A stretch of 15,078 nt of DNA, taken from positions 1-15,078 of the forward strand of contig CADBRY010000097.1 in the NCBI GenBank assembly GCA_902797195.1, in the 5' to 3' direction. How positions within the stretch are numbered: the stretch's first letter is position 1; every line of letters starts with the position of its first letter. Under the pieces are notes generated by a model. The model saw only the letters and a list, made by a program, of their open reading frames with translations, searched no databases and had not been told where the DNA came from. Origin of the DNA: an uncultured Eubacteriales bacterium. Its GTDB lineage: Bacteria; Bacillota; Clostridia; Peptostreptococcales; Anaerovoracaceae. A program made the position numbers and the translations under genes. This document shows positions 1 through 6,848 of this stretch, one piece after another.

Positions 1-102
1 CCTTTCCTCGTGGTTCTCCCATCGGCGGCCAAAAACATCCATTGGTTTATCGGAGTCGGGGAAAAAAGAAAGATGGGTGTCGGCGACAGCATATATGCTC
101 AT
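1..102 (-). CDS. Metallophosphoesterase, N-terminal 34 residues only (runs off the left edge)
   Basis: Reading leftwards from an ATG at 102, the frame stays open to base 1 and gives 34 residues beginning MSIYAVADTHLSF. The D-x-H at residues 8-10 (DTH) following a hydrophobic strand is the first metal-binding motif of calcineurin-like metallophosphoesterases. The stretch KPMDVFGRRWENH that follows resembles the COG1768 group of predicted phosphohydrolases found in Firmicutes. The later motifs (GD, GNHE, histidines) lie outside the window, so activity cannot be judged. The start overlaps the stop of the 171-residue gene upstream as ATGA, and a G-rich Shine-Dalgarno-like stretch lies inside that gene's last codons, so the two are probably translationally coupled. 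Substrate unknown. The superfamily call is fairly safe; the COG1768 assignment is from memory of the family's N-terminus. Confidence 0.75.
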   Translation of the reverse strand, partial: MSIYAVADTHLSFFPDSDKPMDVFGRRWENHEER

Positions 103-614
103 TTCCTGCCCTTCCCCCCTGCAATCATATCGTAGGTCATATATCCGTCTCCACCGGATGAAGATCCGGAATAGTCCATGTAATCCGCATAAAGAATATC
201 CAGATCCTTTATGGCTGAGTTCAGGGAGTCGTGATCTTCCTTTGTCTGGTTGTATATCTTCTTATATTCCTTATAGGAGAGATTCTCCCCCCTGGCCTTC
301 TTGTCAAGGGCCACCTGCATACTCACATATGAATCGCATAGTTTTCCGAAGATCCTTATACAGTCCCTGCACTTTTTTACTATATCCCTGGATTCCCCGT
401 CCTCCTGAGGTATCTCATTTTCCGGGAAGGTGATTCCCGAAGCGATGTTCTTGCAGTATTTCAGCATCTTGATATTTCCGGAATAATCCTTCTTCTGGAA
501 TATCCTTCTGAACCTGGAGTCGCTGATTATTTTGGCCTCCGCCTCTCTGAACTCCTCGATTGCTTCAACATAGAATTTATCGATCCTTTCGATGATCTTC
601 TGTCTGTAATCCAT
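99..614 (-). CDS. Unrecognised 171-residue soluble protein
   Basis: I do not recognise this protein. It has no signal peptide or membrane segment and is rich in charged residues (Lys, Glu, Asp, Arg), with a probably helical body. It carries four cysteines, at residues 54, 82, 85 and 93; Cys82 and Cys85 form a C-R-D-C pair. The C-terminus changes character to a Gly/Ser/Tyr-rich tail from about residue 148 (SGSSSGGDGYMTYD) ending in a basic GKGRK. The ATG at 614 has a clear AGGAG 8 nt upstream. That site overlaps the recX stop region and leaves an 11-bp gap. Its own stop overlaps the start of the metallophosphoesterase by 4 bp, so it is clearly translated within the cluster. A role linked to the phosphoesterase is only inference from this coupling. 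Four cysteines are too few to claim a metal centre. Confidence 0.85.
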   Translation of the reverse strand: MDYRQKIIERIDKFYVEAIEEFREAEAKIISDSRFRRIFQKKDYSGNIKMLKYCKNIASGITFPENEIPQEDGESRDIVKKCRDCIRIFGKLCDSYVSMQVALDKKARGENLSYKEYKKIYNQTKEDHDSLNSAIKDLDILYADYMDYSGSSSGGDGYMTYDMIAGGKGRK

Positions 615-625
615 TTATCGATCTC

Positions 626-1084
626 CTAAAACAAACGTCCTATTACACTGTAGATAGTATCGGTGGAAAAGCCTCTGGATGCAAGTCTTCTGGCGATTTT
701 TCCTTTGAGAGCCTCTTTTTCCTTCCTGTCCAGGCTTTCAATGTCAATGTTCTCCACCAGTGACCGTCCAAGTTTCATGGCGACTTCCTTTTCGTCGGGG
801 ATGTTTTCAAGGGCTTCTTCCGCAAAGGCAATGGTTTCAGGGTCAACCCCCTTGGCCCTGAGTTCCCTTTTGATCCTCCCTATTCCCCGTCCTTTCTCAA
901 AGCCTGCTTCCATGAAGGCCGAGGCGTATTTAAGATCGTCTATGTAATGATATTCTTTAAGTTCTTCTATGACAGGATCAATCTCCTTATCTTCATAGCC
1001 TTTGCGCCTCAGGTAGTCCTTCATTTGATGGGCTGAGCACATCCTGTCATTCAGATATCTTAAAGCTCTACTTCTGATATCCAT
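626..1084 (-). CDS. recX: RecX, regulator of RecA
   Basis: This is a 152-residue protein with the all-helical repeat pattern of RecX. The N-terminal part has the family motif around RALRYLNDRMCSAHQMKDYLRRKGY, followed by YIDDLKYA and then GRIKRELRAKGV, which starts the next three-helix repeat. RecX proteins bind RecA and the RecA-DNA filament in the cytoplasm and restrain recombinase and coprotease activity. No recA is in the window, so regulation in trans is expected. I placed the start at the ATG at 1084. A TTG at 1087 is immediately upstream and in frame, and the AGGAG lies 9 nt from the ATG and 6 nt from the TTG, so either could be used. The start lies inside the end of the MBL-fold gene (17-bp overlap), which indicates coupling. 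Length is normal for the family. Confidence 0.92.
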   Translation of the reverse strand: MDIRSRALRYLNDRMCSAHQMKDYLRRKGYEDKEIDPVIEELKEYHYIDDLKYASAFMEAGFEKGRGIGRIKRELRAKGVDPETIAFAEEALENIPDEKEVAMKLGRSLVENIDIESLDRKEKEALKGKIARRLASRGFSTDTIYSVIGRLF

Positions 1085-1907
1085 CAAATCTGTCTCCTGC
1101 CTGAGCTATTATACACCTGTCTCCAAACTCTTCCTTAAGTCGGCATATGGCATTCATTCCCGTACAGTGGACCGGCATGATCCTGTCCACATCTTCTTCC
1201 ATGAGACGCCGGATAACGGCCTCCGCAGTTTCTTTGTCCGCCCCGTAAAGGTGCATGCCCGCCACCAATGTGTTTATCCTTTCTCCGGGGAAAAGACTTC
1301 TTGCACAAGTGACCGCCGATATCACCCCTCTGTGACTGCATCCGGAAAAAACATAGAGTCCATCGTCTTCACGAATGACAAGACACTGTTCATGGGACAT
1401 ATCGTCTTCAACGGGCTTGCCGTCAAGATTATAATAATAGAATTTTTCCGAGGGTTCAAAGCCCTTTTCAAATGGGATGGTCCCGGAAATCGCAATGTTA
1501 TCAGTTATGAAAACCGGCCCGTCGGTCATCACCATACGTTCCCTCATAAGATCTTTCTGTTCCGTGTTCCATCTTATGCCGCACATGGATTCTTCTATTT
1601 TCCCGTCAGATACTCCGTGGGATGAACGGAAGGCATTTCTATGTATGTATACCGGAGCATGGGAATTGATCCTGCAAAAGAGAGGAAAGCCACCGGTATG
1701 GTCGTAATGGCCGTGACTCACCACCCCAAAGTCGACTTTCTTCAGATCCACTCCCATCCTCTCTCCGTTATATGCAAATATATCCGAAGCACCCGAGTCA
1801 AAGAGTATCCTTTTATCCTCTGTCTCTATGTGGATGGAAAGACCGTGTTCCGCCAGTATCCCTTCGTGTTCAGTTTTATTCTCCGTAAGAAATTGAAATT
1901 TTATCAT
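1068..1907 (-). CDS. MBL-fold metallohydrolase of the COG1237 group
   Basis: This 279-residue metallo-beta-lactamase-fold protein carries the metal-binding motif HGHYDH at residues 65-70, followed by TGG. Further candidate ligands are His192 in GCSHRG (189-194), His219 in GMHLYG and His247 in PVHCTG. The N-terminus (LSIHIETEDKRILFDSGAS) and the GCSHRG block are typical of COG1237. That group includes archaeal enzymes annotated as 7,8-dihydropterin-6-methyl-4-(beta-D-ribofuranosyl)aminobenzene 5'-phosphate synthase, a methanopterin-pathway name often carried over to bacteria. Here that name should not be trusted, because a clostridial bacterium is not expected to make methanopterin; the substrate is unknown. 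The ATG at 1907 is preceded by GGGGAG at short spacing, inside the phosphopantetheinyl transferase gene (32-bp overlap). No signal peptide, so cytoplasmic. Confidence 0.88.
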   Translation of the reverse strand: MIKFQFLTENKTEHEGILAEHGLSIHIETEDKRILFDSGASDIFAYNGERMGVDLKKVDFGVVSHGHYDHTGGFPLFCRINSHAPVYIHRNAFRSSHGVSDGKIEESMCGIRWNTEQKDLMRERMVMTDGPVFITDNIAISGTIPFEKGFEPSEKFYYYNLDGKPVEDDMSHEQCLVIREDDGLYVFSGCSHRGVISAVTCARSLFPGERINTLVAGMHLYGADKETAEAVIRRLMEEDVDRIMPVHCTGMNAICRLKEEFGDRCIIAQAGDRFDGYQK

Positions 1908-2418
1908 CTTTCTCCCCTGCAGGGATGCACAGCGCCCCTGTTATTCCCTGTTCCAATTCAAAATCAATGAAGCTGACATCTTCCCTGTCCAGCACCTGCT
2001 CCCTGCCGAGCACATCCTTAAGTCCAGCGCCCCTGTATTTCACAAGGGCCTCTTTTCTGGTCCAGATGCGCATAAACTCCCTTTCATAGGATGACTGAGG
2101 AAGGTTTTCAAGGGCCGATATCTCCTCATCGACGAAGAACCGCTCTGCGATTTTTTTCAAATTGCGGGATCCCTTTTTTTGAAGATCCATACCGATCTCA
2201 AAATCCGCCTCAGCAAGACCGAACACGTCGTGGGTATGAGATACGGAAAAAAACATTCTCCGGTCCTTGTCGTAGGGCTTGCCCCTTTCTGTCCTGATTA
2301 TGTTCAAAGGGCCCCCATCTTTATCCCTGAGCAGCATCCTGATCAATTCGTCTGTCAGATCGGAGCCTTTGAGCCCCGGGAAGCGGTCCTTATAATTATA
2401 GACTATGTGAAGTTTCAT
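1876..2418 (-). CDS. 4'-phosphopantetheinyl transferase, Sfp type
   Basis: This 180-residue enzyme should move the phosphopantetheine arm from coenzyme A to a serine of an acyl or peptidyl carrier protein. The family signatures are clear: the SVSHTHD block at 58-64, the metal-binding G-x-D as GMD at 76-78, and W-x-x-K-E-A-x-x-K as WTRKEALVK at 119-127, with Glu123 as a metal ligand. It is shorter than Sfp of Bacillus subtilis (about 224 residues), mainly at the N-terminus. The residue two after Asp78 is Gln80, where Sfp has a second acidic ligand; this position is known to vary in the superfamily. No carrier protein, polyketide or peptide synthetase gene is in the window, so the partner is unknown. 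The Shine-Dalgarno sequence is weak (GGGA about 10 nt upstream). The gene starts just after a terminator hairpin and overlaps the next gene by 32 bp. Confidence 0.9.
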   Translation of the reverse strand: MKLHIVYNYKDRFPGLKGSDLTDELIRMLLRDKDGGPLNIIRTERGKPYDKDRRMFFSVSHTHDVFGLAEADFEIGMDLQKKGSRNLKKIAERFFVDEEISALENLPQSSYEREFMRIWTRKEALVKYRGAGLKDVLGREQVLDREDVSFIDFELEQGITGALCIPAGEKDDKISISYGE

Positions 2419-2435
2419 CTAAAGTGTTTCCCGTG

Positions 2436-2464
2436 TAATAAAAAGGCGGAGCATATGCGCCGCC
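2436..2464 (-). terminator. Rho-independent terminator after yerC
   Basis: Bases 2445-2464 form a nearly perfect inverted repeat: arms of ten bases, GGCGG plus GCAT pairing with ATGC plus CCGCC, with one mismatch (2450 against 2459). Folded from the minus strand, the stem is followed directly by TTTTT and then ATT (2444 down to about 2437). The loop is essentially closed, so in RNA the innermost pairs would open to make a small loop. It lies 23 bp past the yerC stop and ends about 20 bp ahead of the phosphopantetheinyl transferase start. The T-run is on the minus-strand side only, so it acts on leftward transcription. Confidence 0.8.
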
Positions 2465-2487
2465 ATTACATACAATACCAGATGTCT

Positions 2488-2787
2488 TTATTCCTGTTCC
2501 TTCATACGTGCAAGTATTCTCTGATAGCCCTCTGCTCCGTAGACAAGGCACTTGTTGATCCTGCTTATGGTAGCAGTTGAAGCCTTGGTGATACCTTCGA
2601 TCTCATTGTATGTCTTGTTCTCGGAAAGAAGCTTTGCCACCTGCAGTCTCTGAGCTATCGCATGGATCTCATTGATAGTGCAGATATCTTCAAAGAATCT
2701 GTAACAATCCTCCTCATCTTCAAGGAGCAGCACTGCTTTGAACAGCTCATCGATATCGTCCCTCTTGAATTTGGATTCGTATGCCAT
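2488..2787 (-). CDS. yerC: YerC/YecD-family TrpR-like DNA-binding protein
   Basis: This 99-residue protein matches the YerC/YecD family, Firmicute relatives of the tryptophan repressor. The N-terminal helices (DDIDELFKAVLLLEDEEDCYRFFEDICTINEI) lead into a helix-turn-helix at about 55-80, in which ALAQRLQ-like helix packing is followed by Y-x-E-I and the recognition helix STATISRINKCL. Most family members are not tryptophan regulators and the bound ligand, if any, is unknown. The ATG at 2787 has GAGGTG 5 nt upstream. It has its own promoter and terminator and so may form a single-gene transcript as well as being reached from ctp. A small palindrome over its -10 box could be a self-binding site, but this is inference. 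Length is typical. Confidence 0.9.
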   Translation of the reverse strand: MAYESKFKRDDIDELFKAVLLLEDEEDCYRFFEDICTINEIHAIAQRLQVAKLLSENKTYNEIEGITKASTATISRINKCLVYGAEGYQRILARMKEQE

Positions 2788-2836
2788 ATTATCACCTCAT
2801 ACTTATCACTACAGTTTCTGCGCTTTCACACGTTTA

Positions 2837-2865
2837 AGTGTAGCACTTTTAAGCATTAAAGTCAA
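2837..2865 (-). promoter_or_regulatory. Sigma-A promoter of yerC with small palindrome over the -10 box
   Basis: Read on the minus strand, a -35 box TTGACT (2860-2865) is followed after exactly 17 bases by a -10 box TACACT (2837-2842), with an extended -10 TG one base ahead. Transcription would start near 2830, giving an untranslated leader of about 43 nt that ends in GAGGTG before the ATG. A palindrome AAGTG-TAG-CACTT (2836-2848) lies across the -10 box and is a candidate operator. The -35 box begins only about 10 bp past the ctp stop, and I see no terminator between, so ctp transcripts probably read through. Confidence 0.75.
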
Positions 2866-2875
2866 CAAGGGGAGA

Positions 2876-4132
2876 TCATTTCTCCTTCTTCACAACTTCC
2901 TTTGCCTTTTCAAGCTGTTCGTCCTCCTCTGTGTCCGGATCGTCTTCCACCTTCACGTTGGGGGTTACGCCTTTTTTATGGACCTTGTGCTTGTTCGGGG
3001 ACAGATACTCCATAATGGTAAGTTCAAGTGCGGATCCGTCTTTTTGCGGCAGTGTCACCTGGATCACACCCTTGCCATAGGTCTTTTGGCCGATGATCGT
3101 GTAATCGTTGTCCTTCATGGCATAGGATAGTATCTCCGATGCGCTGGCGCTGTATTCGTTTACCAGCACCACTGTTTTAAGACCGGTCTTGCCATTTTCC
3201 GCATCGTAAGTCTCGGTCCTGCCATTTTTGTCTTCTACGTGGCAGATCACACCCTTATCAAGGAATTCATCCGCCACTTTCACGCACTCGTCCACAAGGC
3301 CGCCGCCGTTGTCTCTAAGGTCAAGAATGAGATATTTGGCACCCTTTGATTCGATGTCGTCCATTGCCTTTTCAAAATCCGCCCCTGTGGTCTCTATGAA
3401 ACTGTTGATCTCGATCAGACCCGTTTCCTTATCCAGCATTTCATGCTTGACAGTCTGCTGGTGTATGTTTTTCCGTATGAGCTCAGCCTCTTTGACCTGG
3501 TCATCGTGAAGATACTCCACCTTGACCTTTGTGCCCTCTTCACCACGCATGTGGTGGGCCATTTGATCTGTGGTATCGTAGTACTCCCCGTCCACTTTCA
3601 GGATAAAATCTCCCGGCTTCATGCCCTCTTTATCCGCAGGGGAGCCTTCGGTGACCTCGGTGATCTCGTAATTTCCGTCATCATCTTCGCCGAAGGTTAT
3701 TCCGATCCCCGAGTAATTGCCGCTGTAGCTTTCCAGGTCGTCTTTATACTCTTCTTTGTTGAGATATGCGGAGTATTGGTCACCCAGGCCGTCTATATAT
3801 CCGTGGTAAGCCCCGTCCACCAGGTCTTCTTCCTTGTAGTCTCCCTTGTAGTATTTATCGATCTGTCTCTTCAAACTCTGGATCTTTTTGGGATCGATCT
3901 TGTCTCCGCCGTCACTTGAACCGTATGACATAATGGCCGCAGCTCCCGCGGCGGATCCGCCCACAAGAAGGGCAAGGACTACGCAGACTATGAATACCCC
4001 AAGGGGAACGGTCTTCTTTTTTCTGACAGGTTTGCCGCTCAGTTCATTGCTTCCATACTCGTTGTTGTTCGGTTCAGTGTTATTAAGTTCTTTGTTTTCA
4101 AGTTCGTTATTGTTCAGCTGATTATTCTCCAC
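2876..4132 (-). CDS. S41-family carboxy-terminal processing protease, membrane anchored
   Basis: This 418-residue protein is a CtpA/CtpB-type serine protease. In order it has a cytoplasmic tail rich in Asn, Glu and Leu (1-33), a basic stop PVRKKK, one membrane segment (about 43-67), a helical linker, a PDZ domain around 135-220 (YSGIGITF onward), and the S41 core. The Ser-Lys dyad is visible: Ser330 in NEYSASASE (325-333) and Lys354 in TYGKGVIQ, with the conserved Gln358. The protease domain would be outside the membrane and cleave C-terminal tails of secreted or membrane proteins. In Bacillus CtpB acts in sporulation signalling, but this cannot be assumed here. The start is GTG at 4132, with GGAG 7 nt upstream, overlapping recJ by 11 bp. 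The C-terminus is highly charged (DPDTEEDEQLEKAKEVVKKEK). Confidence 0.93.
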   Translation of the reverse strand: MENNQLNNNELENKELNNTEPNNNEYGSNELSGKPVRKKKTVPLGVFIVCVVLALLVGGSAAGAAAIMSYGSSDGGDKIDPKKIQSLKRQIDKYYKGDYKEEDLVDGAYHGYIDGLGDQYSAYLNKEEYKDDLESYSGNYSGIGITFGEDDDGNYEITEVTEGSPADKEGMKPGDFILKVDGEYYDTTDQMAHHMRGEEGTKVKVEYLHDDQVKEAELIRKNIHQQTVKHEMLDKETGLIEINSFIETTGADFEKAMDDIESKGAKYLILDLRDNGGGLVDECVKVADEFLDKGVICHVEDKNGRTETYDAENGKTGLKTVVLVNEYSASASEILSYAMKDNDYTIIGQKTYGKGVIQVTLPQKDGSALELTIMEYLSPNKHKVHKKGVTPNVKVEDDPDTEEDEQLEKAKEVVKKEK

Positions 4133-5756
4133 TCTCTATCTCCTCTATGATAAACTGCAGTCTTCTTTCTCCGTTCCATTCATTGGCCTTGATCTGTCCG
4201 GTGATGTTTACGGGCATCTGGCCTTCAACAAGTGATGAATACTCCTTTGCGTGCCTGAAAAGTACGCAGTGTATCCATTTTCCATCCCCCACTTCTATAC
4301 TGAATCTGACGTGGTTTTCCTCACTTCCCATGTATCTGGGACTTCTGGGAACCACAGATGTGAGCAGGAACACAGGCGGGGGATTGCCCTCCCCAAAGGG
4401 TTCCATTGCTTCAAGGGCATCGGCCAGTTTCAGGGTTATCTCTTCCGGTTCGATCTTCATATCGTATTCAAGTCCCGGATCCAGGATACCCGGTTCCTCC
4501 CGGAAGAGATTGTGCACATCTTCTTCCACAGCTGATTTCAGACTGTCAAAATCATCGTCCTTCATGGTGAAGCCGCAGGCACGGCTGTGTCCGCCGAATT
4601 TCACAAAGGACTCCCTGTGGTTTGAAAGTATCCGGAATATATCCAGACCCGATATGCTTCTGCCCGTTCCCTTGAGCAGGCCGTCTCCAATAGGTGTGGT
4701 AAGGATCACCGGTCTCTTCATAAGCTCCTTTATGTTGCCGGCAACTATCCCCGCAATTCCCTCATGTATTCCTTCAACGCGGATGAACACGATTTCTTCG
4801 TTTCCGTCTATGCGGGTAAGGCATTTTTCATATGCCTCTTCCTGGACTTTTCTCCTCTCCCTGTTATAGGAAACTATCTTCCCCACCTGAGTGTCGATGG
4901 TCGTTGGATCGTCGCTGAGAAACAGCTCCACGGCCTCTCCTGCGCTGCCCATTCGCCCCGATGCGTTTATATGGGGCACGATGCCAAAGGATATCCTCTC
5001 GGAAGTTATCTCCCTTATGGATATAGCGTCTGCCAGCGCACGTATCGACCTGCGTTTCCCCTCGTTGAGTTTTTTCAGTCCGTACTTGACGATGGTCCTG
5101 TTCTCGTCCGTAAGAGGAACTATGTCTCCCACGGTGCCCGCTCCCACAAGGTCAAGAGAATCGGCAACGACTTTTTTTGGAAGGTCGGCGGCTCTCTGTA
5201 TGCCCTGCAATAGTTTAAAGGCAACGCCGCATCCCGCAAGATCCCTGTATGGGTAAGTCTCGTCCTTTTGCTTGGGATCGATCACCAGGCAGTCAGGCAG
5301 AGATTCTCCCGGAGTGTGATGGTCCGTAACCAGAACTTCCATTCCAAGCTCATGGGCTCTGTTCACCTCTTCGATGGATGAAATGCCGCAGTCCACGGTT
5401 ATTATCAGATCCACATTGTCCTCTGCAAGTTTCTCTACCGCTTCCACGTTCATTCCATATCCTTCGTCGAATCTTGAAGGAATGTACCAGCTGATGTTAT
5501 CCGTCAGATGTTTCAGCCCCTGGTAAAGAGTGCATATGGATGTGACTCCGTCTGAATCGTAGTCTCCATAGATGCATATGCGGCCTCCCGATTCAACGGT
5601 CTTGAGGACAAGATCCACTCCCTCCCGCATGTTGCGCATCTCAAAAGGATCATAGGTCCTTGTGGGAGAGTCCGAATAGAACTCTCTTATATCTTCCGGA
5701 GATGTTATCCCTCTGTTCTCCAGAAGCTTTTTCAGTATATCCCGTTCATTTCTCAT
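4122..5756 (-). CDS. recJ: Single-stranded-DNA-specific exonuclease RecJ
   Basis: This 544-residue DHH-family nuclease degrades single-stranded DNA from the 5' end in recombinational and mismatch repair. The motifs are in order: GDYDSDG (64-70), ITVDCG (119-124), TDHH (144-147), AGCGVAFKL (174-182), the PHINASGRMG block (261-270) and the DHHA1 motif GGHSRACGF (388-396), with an OB-fold-like C-terminus from about 455 on. All expected metal-binding Asp and His residues that I can place are present, and the length is at the short end for RecJ. It lacks the long C-terminal extension seen in Bacillus RecJ. The ATG overlaps the stop of the M23 hydrolase gene (ATGA), so translation is probably coupled to that cell-wall gene. 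The ctp start lies inside its last codons. Confidence 0.95.
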   Translation of the reverse strand: MRNERDILKKLLENRGITSPEDIREFYSDSPTRTYDPFEMRNMREGVDLVLKTVESGGRICIYGDYDSDGVTSICTLYQGLKHLTDNISWYIPSRFDEGYGMNVEAVEKLAEDNVDLIITVDCGISSIEEVNRAHELGMEVLVTDHHTPGESLPDCLVIDPKQKDETYPYRDLAGCGVAFKLLQGIQRAADLPKKVVADSLDLVGAGTVGDIVPLTDENRTIVKYGLKKLNEGKRRSIRALADAISIREITSERISFGIVPHINASGRMGSAGEAVELFLSDDPTTIDTQVGKIVSYNRERRKVQEEAYEKCLTRIDGNEEIVFIRVEGIHEGIAGIVAGNIKELMKRPVILTTPIGDGLLKGTGRSISGLDIFRILSNHRESFVKFGGHSRACGFTMKDDDFDSLKSAVEEDVHNLFREEPGILDPGLEYDMKIEPEEITLKLADALEAMEPFGEGNPPPVFLLTSVVPRSPRYMGSEENHVRFSIEVGDGKWIHCVLFRHAKEYSSLVEGQMPVNITGQIKANEWNGERRLQFIIEEIESGE

Positions 5757-6847
5757 TTCAGGTAACTCCTGGGGTCAACTGTATCCCCGTTTTTATATAC
5801 TCTGTAGTCAAGATGGGGTCCGGTGGAATAACCTGTGGAACCGACCTTGGCTATTGTCTGTCCTTTTTTTACTTTTGCGCCCTCCTGGGCTATGGTCTCG
5901 GAACAGTGGTTGTACTGTGACACCATACCGCCTCCGTGATCCACCATGACGGAATTACCAAATCCGCCGTACCACCCGGAGTAGACCACAGTCCCTGCAG
6001 CAGAGGCAACTATATTTGTCCCGCTGGGGGCAGCTATATCCAAAGCCGCGTGGAATTCTCTGCCGTGAAAGGGACATATCCTCCATCCGTAGTTGGAGCT
6101 TATCTCATTGAATCCCGGTGTGGGCCACAGGAACACTCCTCCCGTGTACTTGGATGTTTCGCTGGAACTCATCTGTCCAAGGGCGGCTTTCTTTTCCATC
6201 TCCTCCTGGAGCCTCTTCATCTCGCTCTCAAGGTCGTCGATCATCTGGGCCGTCTTTTCATTTGACTTGGCGATCTCTTTCTTTTCGGCTGCCACATTTG
6301 CCGCCTCTGTGGTGGCTGTGTCCTTTGCGTTCTCAAGCTGGACCTGAAGCTCTTCTACGGCTTTCTTTCTGTTCTCTATTTCCTTGTGAGCATCCTTCAT
6401 CTTCTTAAGAAGATCTTCATCGTTTGCATATATTTTCTCCACCATGTCGTAGTTTGTGAGAAAATCGGAAAATGATCCGGAGTTAAGAAGAACATCCATG
6501 AATCCAACGGACCCGTTTTTGTACATATTGCGCAGTCTTGCGCTGAGATCCTCGTTCTGTTTGTTGATTTTCTTCTGGGCTTCCTCAAGGTCTTTTTCCA
6601 GCTGGGCCAGTTCTTCCTCCCCGTTATCGATCTCCATCTGAAGCTGGTATATCTGTTCTTCAAGTTCACCTATGGCTTTGTTGAGATTCTCTTCGGCTTT
6701 TTTGCCTTCGTCAAGTTCCTTTTGTTTTTCCTTGATCTCCTTGTTTACCTTGTCTATCTCCTCATTTCCATAGGAAAAATCCCCGGGTAAAACCAGGCTC
6801 AATGTAAGTACCGTTATAAACAAAATGGAAATGATCCGTCTCTTCAT
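5753..6847 (-). CDS. Secreted coiled-coil M23 peptidase, FtsEX-linked murein hydrolase (EnvC-like)
   Basis: This 364-residue protein starts with a signal peptide (basic MKRR, hydrophobic 5-20, likely cleavage near SYG at 25-27). A long coiled coil follows at about 28-225, broken around 101-140 by the segment RLRNMYKNGSVGFMDVLLNSGSFSDFL, as in EnvC, CwlO and PcsB relatives. A LytM/M23 domain runs from about 238 to the end. Kept residues are His266 and Asp270 (FHAALD), His314 (YNH) and His345 (GPH). The usual HxH pair is HLD here, so the third zinc ligand is Asp347 instead of His. It follows ftsX by 1 bp, which fits the known scheme in which FtsEX drives a coiled-coil hydrolase outside the membrane. 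Whether it cuts peptidoglycan itself or activates another hydrolase is open because of the changed ligand. Confidence 0.92.
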   Translation of the reverse strand: MKRRIISILFITVLTLSLVLPGDFSYGNEEIDKVNKEIKEKQKELDEGKKAEENLNKAIGELEEQIYQLQMEIDNGEEELAQLEKDLEEAQKKINKQNEDLSARLRNMYKNGSVGFMDVLLNSGSFSDFLTNYDMVEKIYANDEDLLKKMKDAHKEIENRKKAVEELQVQLENAKDTATTEAANVAAEKKEIAKSNEKTAQMIDDLESEMKRLQEEMEKKAALGQMSSSETSKYTGGVFLWPTPGFNEISSNYGWRICPFHGREFHAALDIAAPSGTNIVASAAGTVVYSGWYGGFGNSVMVDHGGGMVSQYNHCSETIAQEGAKVKKGQTIAKVGSTGYSTGPHLDYRVYKNGDTVDPRSYLK

Positions 6848-6848
6848 C

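Noticed and set aside
1068..1907. Naming the MBL-fold protein as a methanopterin-pathway synthase
   Set aside because: The name belongs to archaeal members of COG1237, and methanopterin is not expected in a Gram-positive anaerobe. Only the fold and metal motifs are supported.
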